Positions 60,944 through 64,000 of a stretch of 64,000 nt of DNA are shown here, in pieces. Numbering within the stretch: the first letter of the stretch is position 1; each line of letters starts with the position of its first letter. The stretch spans positions 186,001 through 250,000 of the forward strand of contig JAMCYM010000002.1 in assembly GCA_023473665.1 (NCBI GenBank), read 5' to 3'. The notes beneath the pieces were generated by a model, which searched no databases, had not been told where the DNA came from, and saw only the letters and a list, made by a program, of their open reading frames with translations. A program made the translations under genes and the position numbers. This DNA comes from Candidatus Marsarchaeota archaeon. GTDB lineage: Archaea > Micrarchaeota > Micrarchaeia > Micrarchaeales > Micrarchaeaceae.

Positions 60944-60961
60944 GTATATTTTAAAATATAC
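60944..60961. promoter_or_regulatory. 18-base palindrome at the ATPase 3 promoter
   Basis: GTATATTTTAAAATATAC is a perfect palindrome six bases before the ATG and overlaps the expected promoter. It could be the binding site of a dimeric repressor, possibly the ATPase's own winged helix. Confidence 0.5.
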
Positions 60962-61051
60962 ATATAAAAAGCTTTCTGTATGGACCTGCCTGGGATAGAG
61001 ATATAGTTCATTGCGGTTGTTAGGTCTGTGCGCTTCCAAATTGCGCCAAGC

Positions 61052-61390
61052 TCAGTCAGGCAGCTTCTCTATTATCTCGCTCATCTCGGCGTAGTGCTTC
61101 TTTATTATCGGCCCTGCCTTTGGCCCGAGCATCTTCTCGGTGTTGAGCCTGCACAGTTCCATCGCTTTCCGAAGCCCATCCTTGCTAGGGTTGTTCACAT
61201 CGACGTCGCACTTCCTGAAGGCGTCGCCAACGAATATCCTGACGCGCGCCTTGAGCTCGCGCTCCGGCACATTCTGCCCGAGCGCCTCGTTTATCTCTTT
61301 GTTTGCAGTCTCGAAGCAGTTTATGAGGCGCTCAACTGCATATTTATTGCCTTTCTCATCCATCACGTATCGCCTGCCTTGTGCTACCAA
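61052..61390 (-). CDS. Small helical protein, unknown
   Basis: The 112-residue product starts at TTG 61390 (or ATG 61363). A TATA-like agatatttaaagc run lies about 20 bases upstream of the TTG. It is almost entirely helical and charged (YAVERLINCFETANKEINEAL, KHYAEMSEIIEKLPD). It is divergent from the next gene with a shared AT-rich promoter region. No family recognised. Confidence 0.55.
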   Translation of the reverse strand: MVAQGRRYVMDEKGNKYAVERLINCFETANKEINEALGQNVPERELKARVRIFVGDAFRKCDVDVNNPSKDGLRKAMELCRLNTEKMLGPKAGPIIKKHYAEMSEIIEKLPD

Positions 61391-61496
61391 ATGCCTTGAG
61401 AAAAAAGATATTTAAAGCAGGCGCGCGCAGGATTTGACTTCTGCGCCTCTTCCGCGCAGGTTTTTAAATGCAGGCTGCGCAATAGCCACGATTCCA

Positions 61497-61736
61497 ATGA
61501 TAAGCGCTATAATAGCAGTGCTCAACGAGCAGGAATTGCTCGTCATACCTAATACCGATGTGCCGGCGGAACAGCTCGTGGGCCGCAAGGCGCGCTACGT
61601 GGACAAGGAGGAAAAGGTCTGGCCAGGCAAGGTCGACCACGTTGCGGATTCGATGCTCTGCGTCAAGCTCGACAAATGGCCGAGCGGCCTAGGCCAGGGA
61701 CAGATAATCGAGATATACGAAGAAGGTGACGAATAG
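61497..61736 (+). CDS. Small beta-rich protein, unknown
   Basis: From ATG 61497 the product is 79 residues. It has alternating short strands (LVIPNTDVPAEQLVGRKARYVD, then SMLCVKLDKWP, IIEIYEEGDE), resembling a small barrel or SH3-like fold. A TATA-like gtttttaaatg run is ~30 bases upstream. The longer frame from 61434 covers that promoter and is rejected. A translation- or RNA-related role would be a guess. Confidence 0.5.
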   Translation: MISAIIAVLNEQELLVIPNTDVPAEQLVGRKARYVDKEEKVWPGKVDHVADSMLCVKLDKWPSGLGQGQIIEIYEEGDE

Positions 61737-61759
61737 GCTGCAGGCCCTGGGGCACCGGA

Positions 61760-62413
61760 TCATTCGTATATGCCGCCGTTGCCGCCATCACGCTGGGCCG
61801 CATTCTCTTTGCGTATTAGCAGTTCGTCCTGCATGCTGATGTTTTTCTCGTCAGCTCCGCCGATTCCTGTAGCGTGCATGTCGCCGCTTTCGATCTTGTA
61901 CGGGCCGAGGGCCCGCTGAGTAAGGTTGTGCGGATGGGTGCGGAGTAAAATATTTACCGACGCAGCATCCAAAGAAAACTGGATTCTGTAGGTTTCCTCT
62001 ATCAAATGCCCCGGCAGGCTGTCAACTATGGAAAGGTTGTACACATCACTGTGTGAAGGGTCCCTTGACAGGGTCTCTATGACAATGCGGTCGGGCATGT
62101 TGAGCACCACCGAAACGCCATCAATGACGTACGCCTCGTCGACTGACCAATCTATTATCTTGTAGGTAGGCTTGCTGCCGCTCGCCGGATTTATATGGAG
62201 CGGGTTTGGCGGATGAGCGAGCAGGCGCGCAGATTCGGGCCACAGCCGGACCGCATCGCTGCACGAATGGCCGGGAATAAGCAGATCTGGCATGAGCCCG
62301 TCTTCCGTGCCCAGTTTCATGATATCGCTGGCAAGGAGCACGGCCTCTCGCGCGCGCTTCTCTGGCTCAGGCACGACATAGACTACCCTGCGACTCCACG
62401 TTCTGAACGGCAT
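61760..62413 (-). CDS. Protein of unknown function
   Basis: From ATG 62413 (MPFRTWSRR) the product is 217 residues of mixed alpha/beta sequence (AYVIDGVSVVLNMPDRIVIETL, EETYRIQFSLDAASVNILL) with a polar, glycine-rich tail. There are no membrane segments or named motifs. A start at 62437 is also possible. Converges with the small gene at 61497. Confidence 0.5.
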   Translation of the reverse strand: MPFRTWSRRVVYVVPEPEKRAREAVLLASDIMKLGTEDGLMPDLLIPGHSCSDAVRLWPESARLLAHPPNPLHINPASGSKPTYKIIDWSVDEAYVIDGVSVVLNMPDRIVIETLSRDPSHSDVYNLSIVDSLPGHLIEETYRIQFSLDAASVNILLRTHPHNLTQRALGPYKIESGDMHATGIGGADEKNISMQDELLIRKENAAQRDGGNGGIYE

Positions 62414-62590
62414 GTAATCGCTCAGTGCTGGCCGCACCTGCCGGAGATGGGCGCTTCAAGGTATTTATTGGTTCCGTGCAAAAGAATGCTGTGGAGTGCC
62501 AGATGCGCATGTATGTGCATCGGCATCCCAATATGGCAACCTATCCCTTTGGCAGGAGAGGGCGCCAAGCATCGTGCTAATAGCGATACT

Positions 62591-64000
62591 ATGACAAACA
62601 AGCTGTACCTGATCGGGATAGACTCCGCGCCGCTCTGGATGGTACGGAACAATATAAGGGAGCGCAGGCTCAGGGGCTTCGAGAGCCTCTTAGGCAATGG
62701 CGTGCTCATGGACCTGGAGTCGACCATGCCGCCCATGACCGGCCCGTCATGGCCGAGCATATACACAGGCTTCAAGCCGGGCGAGCACGGCGTGCCCGAA
62801 TTCCAGCGAATGGAGCGCAACTACAGCAAGAGCGTGGTCTTCTACGATCCGTCGATAAGGCCGCCGTTCTGGGACATGATGGCAGAGCACGGCCTGCGCA
62901 GCCTCGTGGTCACGCCGGCCATGCTGGTCAAGCCTTCGGCCGAGAAGAATGTCGACATGATAACCGGATTTCCGTTGCCGGCGAAGTTCAGCTCCCCATG
63001 GGTGAGGGGCATCGCCATGCGGCACTCCTACAAAGGCGAGCCCGACGAGATAGAGATGAAGATGAAGCGCGGCGAGTATACGCTCGCCCAGGGCGCACAC
63101 GATTACCTTAAGGGCATAGAGAAGAGGGTAGCGGTCAGCAAGGAGCTCATGGCCAAGAAAGATTACGATATGTCGTTTATCTGCTTCACGGAACAGGACA
63201 GGATGCAGCATTTCGCCCTCGGCAGGCCCGAATGGAAGGAATACGTGATGCCGCTATACGAAGCAATATCGGATTTCATGCTGTGGGTGGAGGCGCGAGC
63301 AGAGCGGGAGCGCGCTACTGTCATGGTGGTGTCGGATCACGGCGGCCAGCCCATAAGAGAGAAGCTGCTCATGAACGGCTGGCTCATAGGCAAAGGCTAC
63401 GCGCACCTCCAGGGCGCCATTGAGAAAGAGCTCGAGAGCGCGAGCGCGGCCGGCAGCCTAAGGTACAACATACGCGAGAGAGTGCTCAAGAGCGTGCAGC
63501 GCGGCGGCTCCAGGAAGGTGCTGTACGACAGGCTGCCACCTGCGCTGAAGGGCGTGGCAAAGTCGACGATATCAAGGCTTCTGCCTGGGGTAGGGCAGGG
63601 GGACTACGTACGCATACACGACTTCGACCTGGACATGGGCAGGACCAGGGCGTTCGCGAGCATAGCGAACTGCCCAGTAGCTACCATCTACATAAACGAC
63701 GGCAGGTTCGACCACGGCATAGTGAGTGCCAAGGAGAAGCCCGCGCTGAAAAGGAGGATAATGCGGGAGCTCCTCGGAATCAAGGGCAAGGACGGCAAGC
63801 CGATCATAATAAAAACGTACGACGCTGACAGGTACTACGAGGGCACAAAGCTCTTCATAGCCCCTGACATATTCGCAGAGGCGAGGGAAGGCTACCTGCT
63901 GGACTCGTTCGGCTACCTGAAGAGCGGAGGGCTATTCATGGCGCCAGAGGCCGCCAAGAGCGGCGACCACCTCAGGAACGGCATATTCGGGGTCCTGAGC
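62591..64000 (+). CDS. Type I phosphodiesterase / nucleotide pyrophosphatase-like protein, partial (runs off right edge)
   Basis: The frame is open for all 470 codons to the edge. It has the alkaline-phosphatase-superfamily layout: YLIGIDSAP with the first metal-binding aspartate (~11), MTGPSWPSIYTGFKPGEHGV with the Thr/Ser nucleophile region, FICFTEQDRMQHF (D and H ligands), and MVVSDHGGQP (D-H ligands). Archaeal relatives hydrolyse phosphodiester or pyrophosphate bonds of nucleotides, nucleotide sugars or glycerophospholipids. There is no signal peptide at the start. The right-hand domain is incomplete here. Confidence 0.8.
   Translation, partial: MTNKLYLIGIDSAPLWMVRNNIRERRLRGFESLLGNGVLMDLESTMPPMTGPSWPSIYTGFKPGEHGVPEFQRMERNYSKSVVFYDPSIRPPFWDMMAEHGLRSLVVTPAMLVKPSAEKNVDMITGFPLPAKFSSPWVRGIAMRHSYKGEPDEIEMKMKRGEYTLAQGAHDYLKGIEKRVAVSKELMAKKDYDMSFICFTEQDRMQHFALGRPEWKEYVMPLYEAISDFMLWVEARAERERATVMVVSDHGGQPIREKLLMNGWLIGKGYAHLQGAIEKELESASAAGSLRYNIRERVLKSVQRGGSRKVLYDRLPPALKGVAKSTISRLLPGVGQGDYVRIHDFDLDMGRTRAFASIANCPVATIYINDGRFDHGIVSAKEKPALKRRIMRELLGIKGKDGKPIIIKTYDADRYYEGTKLFIAPDIFAEAREGYLLDSFGYLKSGGLFMAPEAAKSGDHLRNGIFGVLS

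Noticed and set aside
1-64000. CRISPR array, tRNA or rRNA genes
   Set aside because: No regularly spaced short repeats with unique spacers, and no cloverleaf with a T-arm consensus or rRNA core sequence, were seen by eye in the gaps.

Overview
This window looks like a chromosome segment of a small-genome archaeon. A/T-rich TATA boxes sit about 25 bases ahead of many start codons, which implies leaderless messages. Two surface proteins carry archaeal class III (pilin/archaellin) signal peptides of the Q-S-A-x-E-Y-L-x-T-Y-G-W-A type. Archaeal ATPase_2/DUF234-type ATPases and AbiE-type toxin-antitoxin pairs are repeated. The pilin style and gene mix suggest a DPANN lineage such as Micrarchaeota, but that is inference; no rRNA or tRNA gene was seen to confirm it.

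Layout. 1-3559 (minus) is a compact operon resembling the archaeal DNA-import / conjugation machinery (Ced-like): a VirB2-like pilin, a polytopic VirB6/CedA-like protein, a VirB3 + VirB4-N-terminal-like protein and a VirB4-like ATPase, so VirB4 appears split into two overlapping genes. 3800-5217 is an AbiE pair. 5490-9870 is a glycosylation operon (two GT2, one GT4, a DUF2079 membrane protein). 9943-13324 holds a pilin-like adhesin and two small membrane proteins. 13463-16182 has an epimerase, an AlbA-domain regulator, and the 3' stub of a second epimerase sharing 48 identical bases with the first. 16173-22735 is accessory DNA: unknown small proteins, an HExxH protein, two more nucleotidyltransferase toxin-antitoxin pairs, a SWIM zinc-finger protein and an IS605-like right-end remnant.

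22813-29523 has an MFS transporter and a complete predicted route to GDP-D-glycero-alpha-D-manno-heptose (GmhA, HddA and a GmhB-HddC fusion) followed by two sugar-nucleotide epimerases. 29602-42016 is a visibly AT-rich glycan island with glycosyltransferases, three methyltransferases and two IS200-type TnpA copies, one decayed.

43552-56540 is the most unusual part. It holds a 1889-residue pilin-anchored adhesin built from about eight ~490-base repeats, a start-less inverted cassette (53813-55141) carrying a different C-terminal tail behind a near-identical copy of the last repeat, and a tyrosine recombinase next to that cassette. Between them are two unrelated ATPases, each preceded by the same truncated gene fragment and the same hairpin, plus a four-helix membrane protein and a HicB gene with a broken HicA. 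I read this as a candidate tip-switching locus. 56595-62413 has small unknown genes, a RelE-like pair, a DUF218 protein and a third ATPase. 62591-64000 is the start of a phosphodiesterase running off the edge.
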